From positions 32,280-96,279 of IMG/VR virus record IMGVR_UViG_3300048691_000182: a stretch of DNA of 64,000 nucleotides; one strand, 5' to 3'. This document shows, piece after piece, positions 63,831-64,000 of the stretch. A program made the position numbers and the translations under genes. The stretch comes from a virus. The notes under the pieces were generated by a model that was not told the DNA's origin, searched no databases, and worked only from the letters and a program-made list of their open reading frames with translations. Each line of letters opens with the position of its first letter. Positions within the stretch are counted from its first letter, which is position 1.

Positions 63831-64000
63831 ATGTCAAATGAAGTTAGTTTTAGTATTGATTTTAAAGAAAAGATTCGTGCTACTATTATTGAAGCAACAT
63901 TGAATTTGTTTACCAAAGAACAAATGGATGAACTTGTTAATGGAGAAATAAAAGCTTTCTTTTATTCTGGTGTCGCTGGTGCTGGGGACGTTTGTAGTCC
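63831..64000 (+). CDS. Unknown protein, start of gene (runs off the window)
   Basis: ATG 63831 and 56 codons follow without a stop to the window edge. It begins one base after the ACP-like gene's stop, so it belongs to the same transcript. Mostly helical; no motif yet. Confidence 0.6.
   Translation, partial: MSNEVSFSIDFKEKIRATIIEATLNLFTKEQMDELVNGEIKAFFYSGVAGAGDVCS

Noticed and set aside
1-64000. CRISPR array or insertion sequence
   Set aside because: No regularly spaced direct repeats and no transposase-like protein were seen.

Overview
The window is part of the genome of an AT-rich jumbo tailed phage with a contractile tail, of the phiKZ-like, nucleus-forming type (Chimalliviridae-like). 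Four things point there together: two multisubunit RNA polymerase loci (one beside a giant tail hydrolase protein, one beside a chimallin-like gene), a phage-nucleus shell protein (ChmA-like), a divergent family B DNA polymerase, and the tail sheath/tail tube/terminase block. The host cannot be read from the sequence; a Sec-exported lytic transglycosylase and peptidoglycan domains in the tail protein fit a Gram-negative bacterium.

Layout. 1-10460: end of an unknown gene, then two minus-strand virion genes, the second a 2418-residue tail protein with an M15 peptidase and a transglycosylase domain. 10502-19596: plus-strand virion RNA polymerase block (beta' N-terminal part, a one-chain beta, three unknowns, prohead protease). 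19782-26111: small abundant-type proteins, a papain-like hydrolase, tail tube and sheath. 26182-36605: two large tail-type genes, terminase, a DEDDh exonuclease and unknowns, with a 668-base structured, G-quadruplex-bearing gap at 35125-35792. 36801-41297: a Sec-exported transglycosylase and a chain of small overlapping genes that look like diverged paralogues. 41347-41872: a roughly 500-nt highly structured non-coding RNA with its own promoter and terminator. 41930-46379: DNA polymerase, then an HD-domain/2OG-oxygenase pair on the other strand. 46639-50629: ChmA-like protein, then the non-virion RNA polymerase beta' N-terminal part, split by a group I intron exactly inside its catalytic motif. 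50689-56304: unknowns, an SbcD/Mre11-like nuclease and a macro-domain protein. 56347-62778: accessory region with six tRNA genes, an intron-containing tRNA-Leu, a tRNA-like RNA, an RNA that copies both loops of the 23S rRNA GTPase-associated centre, and many small genes. 62810-64000: membrane and small proteins, including two tandem acyl-carrier-protein-like proteins.

How it fits together. The virion polymerase would transcribe early genes after injection, the ChmA-like shell would enclose the replicating genome, and the non-virion polymerase would transcribe later genes inside it. The structural genes build the contractile tail, and terminase and protease package and mature the head. The RNA-rich region at 56-62 kb and the long RNA at 41.3-41.9 kb are the least explained parts. 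They suggest that the phage acts on, or imitates parts of, the translation machinery.
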